Source of the DNA: Pomacea canaliculata
Taxonomy: Eukaryota > Mollusca > Gastropoda > Architaenioglossa > Ampullariidae
Reading direction: 5' to 3'
DNA length: 64,000 nt
NCBI RefSeq assembly: GCF_003073045.1
Contig: NC_037602.1
Location: 14,883,731 to 14,947,730, forward strand
A model generated the notes under the pieces. The model had not been told where the DNA came from. It did no database searches and saw only the letters and a list, made by a program, of their open reading frames with translations. Below, in pieces: positions 27,601-39,600 of this stretch (its first letter is position 1; each line of letters starts with the position of its first letter). Made by a program: the position numbers and the translations under genes.

Positions 27601-30600
27601 CTCTTGTAATACTGCGTGCACCAACATGTTGTCTGATCATCCCTCCCCCCTAGTCTCATCCTCAAATGACCAGAGGACCAGACAACCATCGCCGCGTCCT
27701 GTCTCTACTCACTTTTCATCAAGAATATCAGTTATCATCATGAACAAAAAATTATGATTGATTCCACACTCACATGGGAATATTATTTGTAATCGTGGTT
27801 CTCACACGCGAACAGGAAGAGCTCTTTAAAAAAGGAGGAAAAATATAATGTCGAGGCGTTTAATTAAAGTTAATTAAAAACAGCGACATTAGCCATAAAC
27901 GGTTGCTTGTACCTGAAGGCGATGGAACATTAACAGTGTCATTAGAAGAAGATGATGACTTGGCATTTCATTTTCATTTTGCGATTGCTTGCATAGCATG
28001 GCTGACCTTTGGCCTCTGCGGAAACTGTGACCGCCACATCATCTTGCGATGCTTATTAGGTCAGACAACTAATTAGTGATGGTCGTTCTTGTCACAAGTA
28101 CCCTTCTGTTAGTTGTTGTCTTTTTTTTTTGGTCTCCACACGTTTATCAAAACCGAGTAGAACTAACCAGACTATGGTCTACGATATCTATTCGCTTCCT
28201 ACTCGCATCCTCTACGTTCACGTCGTGCTACGCGGCTCATGGTGGTAAACAAAACCCAGCATCAGACTCAAATCCCATTTGAGTAACAATGGGACAAAAG
28301 CAGGCAGAAGGGGGCTGAACGACTGTGTGTGTGTGACCGTGTACCCTACTCCACCCGTTGACAATGTTTACCCTGGTTAGAGCAGTAGGTGGCGCAGTGT
28401 ACTGTAAGCGTCACCATAGGGCACTGCGCCTATAGGGATGTAGATATAGGATAGGGTGCTGTGCCTACAGGGGATGTAGATATAGGATAGGGCACTGCGC
28501 CTATAGAGGATGTAGATATAGGATAGGGCACTGCACCTATAGAGGATGTAGATATAGGATAGGGCACTGCGCCTTAGAGGATGTAGATATAGGGTTAGGG
28601 TTAGGATGTAGATATAGGATAGGGAACAGCGCCTATAGAGGATGTAGATATAGGATAGGGCACTGCGCCTTAGAGGATGTAGATATAGGGTTAGGGTTAG
28701 GATGTAGATATAGGATAGGGTACTGCGCCTATAGAGGATGTAGATGTAGGATAGGGCACTGCAGATTCCCAGGCAAAGGAGGGAATGGGCTGGTGGGATG
28801 GCCGGAGTTTCTACTGGACCCACGTTGAATCACAGGACAACAGATGTACATTAGGTGTGTGAGGAGGGAGGGACAGGGGGGAAGAGGGACTGGTGACATT
28901 TGTTCATATCTTTCGGGGACATCGCTCGTTTGCCTGGGGTCATTAGGGGTCATTAGGGGGCGAGGGAAGATGCCTTCAAACCTCGGCGTTTCGCCTATAC
29001 GTGGATAGCATATTAAACGACTTATCGCTGGGGTCATTTACAGTGACATTTGAGAGTCATCGTCTGTGATCCTGCATTGAAGACAAAGGAAATTTAGTAG
29101 GTCTGGCGCCAAGTAATTGCAGTGGATCAGTCTGTCTGTGGATCAGTCTATTGTGCTTTTGTGATGCTCCTGAAGAGACAGACGCATGTGACATTTTATA
29201 AATAAAAAGTATATTTATAATTGACCAGTCGCGACCGGTCAGTCTGGAATAACTGAAGCTGTAGTGTGATGAAAATGTGTAATAATCATTATTATTAAAG
29301 GTGAAAAGTTAGAGTTGTTCATTTTAGTTTTCAAACGAGGGCGTGGAGCTCATCAAAACATCGTTTTCCTAAACTCTGGATGAAAACATCACTTCATCTT
29401 CCCTTCATTCTCGAGTACAGGCACACAAACAGCATCATGCATTAGGGGCACCACGAAATCGAAATCCGCTAAATACTCTTCTGCCTGGTTTTAATTCTGT
29501 TGGCCGGTACACCAGCATGAGTCAGCAGGGTTAGGATGGTCCTTGAGAGGATAACAGGGTACCACGTGACTGAAACATCTGCGAACCGCTTCCACCTATC
29601 GCTATGCTGGTGTGGCTGGTGTCGACTGACCTCTGACCCCGAGTCGGCGAAACACATGGGTGCGCGTGCCTTCAGACTTGCAGTCTGGGCTTCTGCTGCC
29701 AAGTGAGCAGAGTTCACTGCCGCGCTTTTGATGTCGTCAAAGCCAGGCTTTTGATTCGGTTGTAATAACCGTGTCAGTTGGGGGAAAAACACTCCTCGCC
29801 GAGGTAACTGAGCGTTTCATGTATACCTTCCTCACTCCCCCATCTCACTCCCCCCACTGCTAGCAAGCTGTGGGTGCCCGAACTCTCCCTCCGTTCGCAT
29901 CTGCTGAACACATCTGCAGACGATAGACTTCGTCGGGTGTCGAGTAGCGTGTTTATTGACTACCCTTACGGTGGTCGGTGCTAATGTACATGGTGTAACA
30001 CCATGGAGGTGTCATAACGCGGTGCTTTGATCGTCTGTGAGCAGACCGGCACGCGCTCTGACAGGTAAAGGTAGTGTAAGGTAAAGGTAAAGGTAGTGCC
30101 GTGACCCTACCTTCATGCAGATGGCAGTAGAGCTTCATGCTTCTCCGAGTTGTTCACTTACATGTAAACTTTCAAACTAGTGCCAGACTCCTTTGTTTTT
30201 AATGGCAATGTGATGTGTCCAGATTATATTATATTTAATAATATTTGTGAAAAGCCAAAATGATTAGACATGGAGAAGTGGAATTGGGTGTAGACATTTT
30301 ATGTTCTTTCATAGTCTATGACAATGTTTTATGTAAAGAGATATGCTGATATCATTCATATCAGCAGACAAATATTTTCTGGAAAGGATTAATACAGATG
30401 TATAAGTAGGTAGGTAAAACTTTTTCTCATATCTCGGCCAGATTTTGTTATGATCTGTTCCGATTTCTCACTCGATGTCTTACCTTCTGCTGAGTCGGGT
30501 ACTCGCTCAACAGTTTGGTCAAACTGGGTGAAAGAGGACAGCGATGGAGTTCGGTGCATCACGAAGATGTAGAACCGACTTATTTGGATCCTGACGCCGT

Positions 30601-33600
30601 CGCTGTTAACGCTTTTAACGTTTTTAACTAACCTTTCCGCACGGGTACTGGCGGTTCTGTTGAGCGTAAAACTCGCGACGGGTACTTGATGACGCCTCGG
30701 GGGTTGTGGGTGTTGATTTCAACACCTGCCCGACTCGAGTGGGCATGACCCTAAAGGTGACGGCGTCTGTGGTTCATCTCTCACGCCGACACACGTTTTG
30801 CCCAGTCAAGCGTGACGCTATGATTAGTAACAGGTTCTCGCGGTGACGTCACTGTAGAGGAAGAAAGTGAAGAAGAGATAAGTGGAGCTGCTGTTATCGT
30901 CAGCTGCAACTACATCGGTGAGAGAGGTCGCTGTATGTGACGGGGTGGTGTGAAATGTATGAGTTGTGTGAGCTGTGTGTGACCACCCGTCCCACCCGGA
31001 ATGTGCGAGCTGCCGCGTCTGTGGACAGTGTGAATCTGTATGTGAACGAAGTGTGATATGGAACCTGAGAGGAGAGAGTGGAGACTTGCATGTAAGGGGG
31101 GACATTGCCGAGTGTCTCTTAGCTGCCGGTCGGCAGCACTCTACCTGTCAGTCCCACCATCACCTCCAAACAGAACCTGGAATGCAATAAGCAGACCCCC
31201 ACCAGGGTAGGCCACCCAGCGTTGTCTCGTGACTGATGACTCACTGCACCCTAGTGCAGCTTTTAATGAATTATACCCCTTGGTGTTAAGACCGACAGGA
31301 GCGCAGGATAATTTGTAGCCAGTCTAGGGAGTCACGTGACCAGACCTTGTGAGGCATCCTTGAAAGTTTGGAAGGAATTCACTTATCTCCTTTTTTTGTG
31401 ACTATTTCATTTCGAAATACCTTTAAAAAAAAGCATGCTGCCATACATACTACAGGCCGGAAAACTTTCGGTTTCACAAGCCCACAACTTAAAAAAAAAT
31501 AATGGCGACTATGTTACACTGTTATTGCTTTTTTGTGTTGTACCTTGTGTTGGGGAGTCTAACGTTTGAAAGAGTTAAGACCTGAAAAGAAATAAGGGCT
31601 GGGGGCGGGGAGGAGGATACAATGGACTGTATCATCGTTTGCAAATTCGTGGCTGTAAAAATCTTGAACAGAAGACAGGAAGCGCGTGGGAACGAGGAGT
31701 GCAATGACGGAGGACAGTAAAGGCCGCCGCACACGGCGAAACTAAAGTCGGGTGCGAACGTTGAATGAAAATTATTTTGGAGGTTGAGGTGGGGTGGTTT
31801 TCACGTTGATAGATGGATTTACAGATTTATAAACAGTTTGCTTGGAAGCCCTAAACTGTCGACAACCGTACCCGTTTACTTAGGAAGACAGACGATAAAC
31901 AAATTGTTGTTATAGACATACACAGACATACATAGAGACTGTATTATGACATTTATAAGACATTTGTGTGTGTTCGTTTCGAGCGATTGTTTTGAATGTG
32001 TGTATATATTTCTTTGATTGTGTATCGCGCAAATCCACACTGTTAGTCCAATCAGAAGCACTCCTGTTGCCTACAGTAGGATCGTAGCCTATGTTTCTAA
32101 TATTTACCTCCAGCAAAGCATGAATTTTATTAATTTTAGAATTTTATTATTATTATTTTGTCCATCATTATACGTGACTTGTGGTCTGGAACTTAAATAC
32201 AATCTGCTGCTCAGTGTAAATGGTTCACAACAACCTCACATAGTAGTTTGTGAGAGAGTGAGAAGGGAGGACAAGTGCGGGGAGGTAACTGCATCACACC
32301 CTGTGGGTGACGTCCCGTTTCCTTCTCCCTCAGCCTTTGATCTGAGCAGCGCGCGCACTAAGCACTAACAGCCTGTCAGGGGAAGAGAAATTACCTGGGC
32401 AACACCGAGCGCCCTCACAGTGACTTACACACGCGTTTCCGAGGCATTCGAGGGCGGGGTAGTTTTTTAAATTTAGTTTTGTGGCAGCACTTGTGTCCTT
32501 GTACCCGACAATATTCAGGTCTTTGTGACATTCCGTGTTTTACTACATTTTGCTCTGTTGGGGGCTTGGGTTTGGATTTGTTTTATTTCGACCTTTCGGT
32601 TTGGGAAAAAGCTTTTTTGGGGGATTTTTTTTACGGTTGGACCCTCACAGTGATGTCCGACCGTCTTTGATTGAAGGATGTGGTACATGACATTTGTTGT
32701 AACTCTCAGTGACATTTGTCGTATCACTTGTTGATGTTATAAATATAAATTACATTTGTTGTATGTCTAACTGACTTTTCCTGATTTAATAATATTTTTC
32801 TGCTGTATGTGTGAATGTTGTGTATGGTAGGGTTACTCATCATTTGCATGACTGCAATACGATATCTAAATAATGTTTTTTCTGAATGAAAGAGCCGTTC
32901 ATGGATTTTCTTTCCCCGCTTTAGTTATTTCTTTAATGAATGAATATATAAATGAAGTGGGTTGGCTGTGTGACTGAGGGGTTCTGTGTGTTGAAGTTTG
33001 TCGCCGTCTGTATGACTGAGCGATTGTAAAAAATCTGGTTTATAATGCGGCGCACAACCGGAAAACGGACTTAATCAAACGTTTGCAGTTTATGTGCCAG
33101 ACTTTTTTTAATTTGTTATTTTTAATCAAACACTGGGCGATTCTGTTGGAGATCAGTTACTGAAAGTGATTCCTTGCTTACACACATCACGATTCAGTGA
33201 AGAATGTTATGTTTTGTTTTATAAAGTCTAATTGCGTCAAGATGTTTGGAACGCCAGAAAGATAAATCCCTGAATAATCATTTTTGTTTTGAATTGGAGT
33301 GCAAGGGATGTAGGGATGTCTATTTAATAACGGTTAGAAAGCTGGGGCAGTCACACTACCATAGCGAACGGTTTTGAATGGCGGTGTTTGAGTTAGCCTC
33401 CCCATTCCTCCTCATCCCTGCCCCTCCCCGTGACTAAATCTTTAGATGAAGAAGTACTTTATGTCAGGCCCGAACCCCGCACGATGTGGCTAAAATAAAA
33501 ATAAACTATCCCAGCATCACACAGACGTCAGCCTCAGTCGACTGATGCAGGGTCGAGTAATCTCTTCACCAAAGAACTTCCTGCTGGTGCCATCCACCCA

Positions 33601-36600
33601 CCACTGCCAGTGACTGAGACATTTTATGGACAAGAACTGGGGCGTGACCGAGTTTTAAAATAAATAGTGAGGATGCTCGTCATCAAGACAGGCAGAGGGT
33701 ATGAAATTAATTGATTAACAAAATTCAAACGAGTGCTATGTCTGGATTTTTGCAAATCGGCGAAGGAGAGGAAATTGTGTGGGTGTTGTGTGGGTATGTG
33801 TCTGTCCTGTGTGTGAGAGAGAGATAGAGAGAGAAGGAGGGAAATAGAATGACGGAATAAGTAAAAAAAAGTAGAGAAAGATATATATAGAGAGAGAAAG
33901 AGGACTTAAGGCTTGCATGTATTGATAATACCTATACAAATTCTCGTCTAAATGTTCTTTTACCGAAAATACGTGTACACACTATGTAGTCAAAATATCT
34001 AGACAGAACTGAGAGTATGATCGAAGAATCTCGTCAGAACCGATTGCATTATTGTTCTGACAGAACCTTATTCTTGATTTGTCTCGAAAAATCGACTTGA
34101 CGATGAGAATGTTGAGATAAAACCGACTCAGAGTGTCTTGACAAAGCGACTGTACCACATGTCTTGACAACACACACGCACAGAGAGAGTTTTTACAGTT
34201 CTACCGACTGTATTATGTAGGTGTCTCAACAGGATCCGCTTTATGACCTACACAAGTACGTTAGGCATCTCGAGAAATTCCTTTGTTACAAGAACAAATG
34301 CAGAAGTTTTTTTTTTTTGCCCTCGCAAATGTCACGAGCAAAAGGAAGATTTGGCAACACCCTCACACACAAAAGAATTAAAAAAAAACTGCATTAAAAA
34401 AATTTTGAGGAGAATGAATGTTTTCTTTTTACAAAGCGGCTTAGCAAAACTTTAAAAAAGAAAAAAAAAAAGAATGGCAAGGTTGGAGGACATGTTATCT
34501 GATGGGCTTTTAAAACATGGCCGCATCGTGTTTCGCAGCTATCTCCAGTCTTTTCTTTGGACGAATAGATTGGGAGGACGAAAAATCACGTGACTTTTGC
34601 TGACACGTGGATCTTCGTGTCATCGCCTGGTGCTGACGACAGCAGATCAGATCGCGATCACGTCAGAGCTGCCAACGATCGTGACGCAGTAACGTCTTGA
34701 CGTCAACTGTGTGCATCATCAGGACCCACCTTCCCGACCACCCTCGTGGACTGGATAATGGATAATGGATGCCCCGTTGTTCACATTCACACCTGACTAC
34801 AGACAACGACTGTAACTGATACGTGAACACTTTCTTAATTCTTACTTTTCTTCTTTTTCTTCTAGATTTTATTTTTCCTTCGTAAGTTTTTCTTTCTTTC
34901 ATTAAAGGAATGTAACAAGCTACAGCTACTAGAAAGACCATCAAACTCATAATATCAAAAGGACAAAGATTTCATTATGAACTTCTCGTTATCGACGGTT
35001 ATTACAAGAACCATTCACTGGTCTGAGAAATTTATTTTACCTTTCCTTCATCTCTTCGTCGAGTTCAAATGTTTCCTTTATGGCCAAAAGGTTCAGAATC
35101 AAGCTTTTGGAGCTTATCTCTTCTCGATTTCCAGATTAAATTCTCTCCAGGATTTTTGGGATGATCAACGGTCGGAGGTTCTAAAGAGAATGTTTTTCTT
35201 GTGCTATCTGGTGCGACCGTCAGACGGAGTCTCATTTATAGTGTTGCCCGTATGTAAACTGTTCTCGACAGGGACGGTACTGTTGCGGACATGAGAGAAG
35301 CGATTACCACTTGGGTGGCACAGTCTGGCCACCCGGTTATGAGAAAACGAACATTTTAAGTAGGGTACTTGCATGCACAGATTTAGGTTTCGTGTTAGGT
35401 TATTTTTTAAAGTGAAGAGGTTAGAGTTCATGTGTGTGTGTGAGAAAGTGAGCGAGCTGAAATATATATACTCATATATCTTGGTCATATTTTGGAATAG
35501 GTGATAAAATCTGATCTACTTACTTTCAGGAATGTGCATCAAACTTTGTTTATATAATCTTTCATAACACAAGCTACAGCAAATTCACTTAATAGTGTTT
35601 CTGTGGATCTGTCATTTTGTTTCTTTTTGTTTGTTTGACACATCCGAAAATTGAAAGATGTTGTATCAGATTTCGCCAGGTCGTATTTGTAAATGTGAAT
35701 TTCGCAGCAAAAAGTTTTTATGATTGAGGCTAGATGTTGCCACGCTCTTCGAAAATACTGATAGTGTAAATACATCCAGGCATTTTTATTTTTACCAAAT
35801 GGCTTGGCAGCTTTGTCAGACATCTAGCACATGCACGCACATCCTAACGCACCAAAACGTTCATATTAGCATGCACACACACACACACACAGACACATAG
35901 ACAACATGTATTCTACTTGCACTAAGACATGCACGATCTCTCTCTCTCACACACACTCACACGCACACAAACACACAAATTTTAGGAAACGCCCAGTTTT
36001 AAAACGAGCTTGTGATATTATCAATTCAGTTTACGTCCGTAGGACGAACTGTCAGCGGTTCATATCTCTTACAGGATATTACCAGCGAGTCTGGCTCCAA
36101 AAGCTTTTATGTTAGGAAACGTAATCTTAAACTGTAGGCGCCAACGTTGTTTTGCGGTTGATGTCGATCACGGCGTTGGGGTAGGGATGAGGGTGGTCGA
36201 AGTCGTTGCCCTCCTCCCTTCTCCTCCCTCTTCTCCCTTCTCCTCTCCCCAGAGGTCTCATTGGGAGACGACAGCTCCTGCACAAAGTGCAGAAAAAATT
36301 GTTTGAAAGTTTATTGCAGACATTGACCGCAAGCACTTTACGTTTTATTTGTGTCAGGAACTCGTGGATGTCTTATAAATTGTCAAAGATATTTTAACTA
36401 TTCAACAAACTTGTTGTGTGTGTGGGTGAGAGAAAGAGAGAGAGAAAGAAAGAAAGATTAGTGTTTTACATCAAACGAACATCGAAGGCTGATATCAGGG
36501 GGAAGGGGCCGGGATTGTTTACATCCGCCACATGGTGTGTGGGAACAGCTCGAGATGTCAACAAAAACCACGTGATGACCAGCGGCTTTACCTTAGTTCC

Positions 36601-39600
36601 AATCCCCAAAAGGGAGGAAGAGAGAGATAAAGTGAAAGAGAGGGATTCCTGTACAATGGTCACTGAAATTTTACTCAATCGGTCTTTCGACAATAGGTGT
36701 ACAGGTAGTCAAGTCGTCAGTAGGTGAGATGTGACGCTCAGCGCTGAAGCTCGCACGTAACAACCGTGTGCAACATGCACCTGCACATTCCGTGCGTAGC
36801 GCTGCGCCAGCGGCGATGACTGACGATGATAGGCAGGGAGCGACGACAGGTATATAGCGACCCCCAGCGTCAGCAACATCAACGTGCACCGCTACAGTAC
36901 AGTGGTAGCTCTTAGTTACCACACAGACCCTATCACTCCTGTCCTGCTGTAGCTCTGTTGTGTTACGTCACAGAGTTACATGCACTTTCCTGTCCTGTTG
37001 TGTTATGTCACAAAGCGATGTGAAATTCGACTACCGATGCTTACCTGCAAGTTTTGAAAGGTTCAGAGCTCGATGTGTTTCTGAGCGCACGTGGAAGTGA
37101 GCCAGCGTATTGCTGTTGTTTTGTTGTTTTTTAAACTCTCGACGTTTCCTTCAGTTATCGCAAACCCTCGACTTCAGTGCCAAACTGAATATTGGTCCCC
37201 CCTATATCTTTAGAAAAGAGTTTACCTATTAATTTTTTTTTAAAGACGAAAACCGAGAGAAAACCATTTTTGAATAAAGGGAACTATGGCAGTTTGTCAA
37301 ACATCGACGTCGATAATTTGACGTTTCCGGAAACATCAGTCCGCTCTTCCTCGCAAAATAAAGGCTTCCTTGAGTTTCACAGACACATTGTTTGGCTTTT
37401 TCTGAAAGAGAAAGTACCTCACAGTGGACAAGTCATTTAACAGGAGCTTTCTACAAGTGTACATATTTTAGTCCTCCGCTCTCTCCGTTCTTTTAAACGG
37501 TTGCCATGAGCAGGCCTGAGAAAGAAAAAAACAAACTAGGATGGAGAAAAGACAGAGATTGAGAGACGGAAAAAGAGCAAGTCGGAGAGAAAAAAAGAGA
37601 AAGTGAGATGAAAGAAAAATAAGAGCGAGGGTGAGAGAGAGGTGAAAAAAATTAGTAAGCAGTAAAGAGAGTGAGCAGGAAAATGAGAGAAAGAAAGAAA
37701 AAGAAGAGAAAGAAGGAGACATTACAAGCTGCACTAGCAGCAGAGAGAAACACATGGCGTTTATTGAAAAGGCAGTCGGGTAATAATGGAAAGACTACCC
37801 GTACCCCTTATGACGCAAGTGGCAAAAAGTTGTGAAATGCAGACCAACATTTGCAGGCGCCGGCTGCCGGCAAGGAATGCGCATGCGCATTGTAATGACT
37901 GCGTTATGGCGGAGAGCGAAAGCATACTTGAGATCGCAGCACCACGAGTAGACCTTACTTATTTTCTTCTCTTTTTGTTGATTTGGATTTTTTTTTTTTT
38001 TTATTTTTGTCGTTTTGTTTTTATTTGACCTACTGCTTTCGAGGCACAGTGCTCTCCTGTTTTCTTCAAGGCCGCAGGTTTGTCGGTCGCAGTGCCACTC
38101 GGTAACAACAGATCATCATGCTAACCCCTCCACTGCCAGCACTTGCCTTCATCCCCTGTCAGAGGGTCTGATGATGTCAGGTCACTTGCCTTCATCCCCT
38201 GTCAGGGGGGTCTGATGATGTCAGGTCATTTGCCTTCATCCCCTGTCAGGGGATCTGATGATGTCAGGTCATTTGAACGGCGGCTGCCAGTCCATGGGGT
38301 AGTTCTGGGCATTTGAAGTATTAGAATCAGATAGAGAATTGTTGAAAAACATGTTCGTACATTTTTAAGGCCGTTTTTAGTTAACCTGGTGACCTTTCTT
38401 GTGTAGATCGTGAGGATAGAAGATTCCTGAGGCGGTTTAAATTAGCCGTCAGCTTCGATCCCAGGATCGCCGAACTAGGTTCTGCGGGCAAAGAGTTCTT
38501 GTTTGCCGAATGCTCCGGTTACCATAACTTTGACATATATATGATGTGAGACTAGTGATAAAACTAATGTAATGAATAACAGAAATAGTGAAGCAAAGAA
38601 GGGAAAATTAACGACGATATGGCGCCGGGAACTTATCAAGTTGGTTGAGATCATATGCGAGAATCATTATTGTGTATTTTTGTCCAAAGTATCAAGGGTG
38701 AATACATTGTGTATTGTCTTTAGACTATTCCACACTTCATAAACACGTAGAACTTTAATTGCGAGTAAGCTTGTCGTCTCCTTCCCTCACTCTTTCTCTC
38801 TCTCATCTGTTTTCCTTTTTTTTTTTAAATTTCCTTTTTTTATTTAGCGCGAACGTGCTCAGCACAATGCCCGTTACAAAAACATGGAAGACAGGAGCTG
38901 ACACAACCTCTATGATGTGAAATCCAAAGAATGTAAGAACCAATCATGCAGATGTCTTTCTCGAAAGTAAAGAAGAAGATTACAGGGATACGCCTCCCAC
39001 TATGCTGATAAAAATCCACCAAGATATTATTCCACCAGGGTGTGACAAATGGCTTTTTATATTTTACATGCCACGTGTCATGCCTGTCTCTAGGATGTCC
39101 TGGACTGAGCAGTTTTACAAGCACACCTTGTTTGTTCTTAAATAGGTAACTGGCGCAGGTAAGCAATTAGCAAAGTTAATGAGAGTGCAGATTGTCCTAT
39201 AAGAGGGCGCTATTTGACCTTGAAAAAAATCGTTTCTGTTGTCCTTTACAAGCTTGCTTGTACTCAGTCTGAGCTCTATACCCTCGTTGTAAACCAACAC
39301 CACAAGATTCTGATGCCATCGAGAAAAAAAGTGAAAGTCGCAATAGAGATTGCTATGAAATGTTTGGCATGTCGCCACTGGGGGTCATATCTTTTGGCAA
39401 AAGGAGGAGGAGAAGTTATTTCAGGGTTCAAACCTGTGTAATCTCACAGTTCTCGACTACTTTCGCGTGCTGCTGCGAGTTGAGAGTTTGCCTCCCTATA
39501 TAATCATGCGCAAGCTGTGCTTAGTGACACCAAACTAACAAACCTCCAGCTTAGATATTTTACTTTGGAGGTCAAGGATGGAGGGAAGGGAGGTGTAGAG

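Noticed and set aside
28377..28823. 148-residue open frame on the minus strand (repeated [12 protein letters not shown])
   Set aside because: It is a translation of the 36-bp minisatellite; a unit length divisible by three keeps the frame open by chance.
37468..37755. 95-residue minus-strand frame rich in Ser, Leu and Phe
   Set aside because: Translation of the purine-rich tract; looks like a membrane protein only because of its composition.
38142..38275. CRISPR-like array
   Set aside because: Units are directly tandem without unique spacers, and the genome is eukaryotic.
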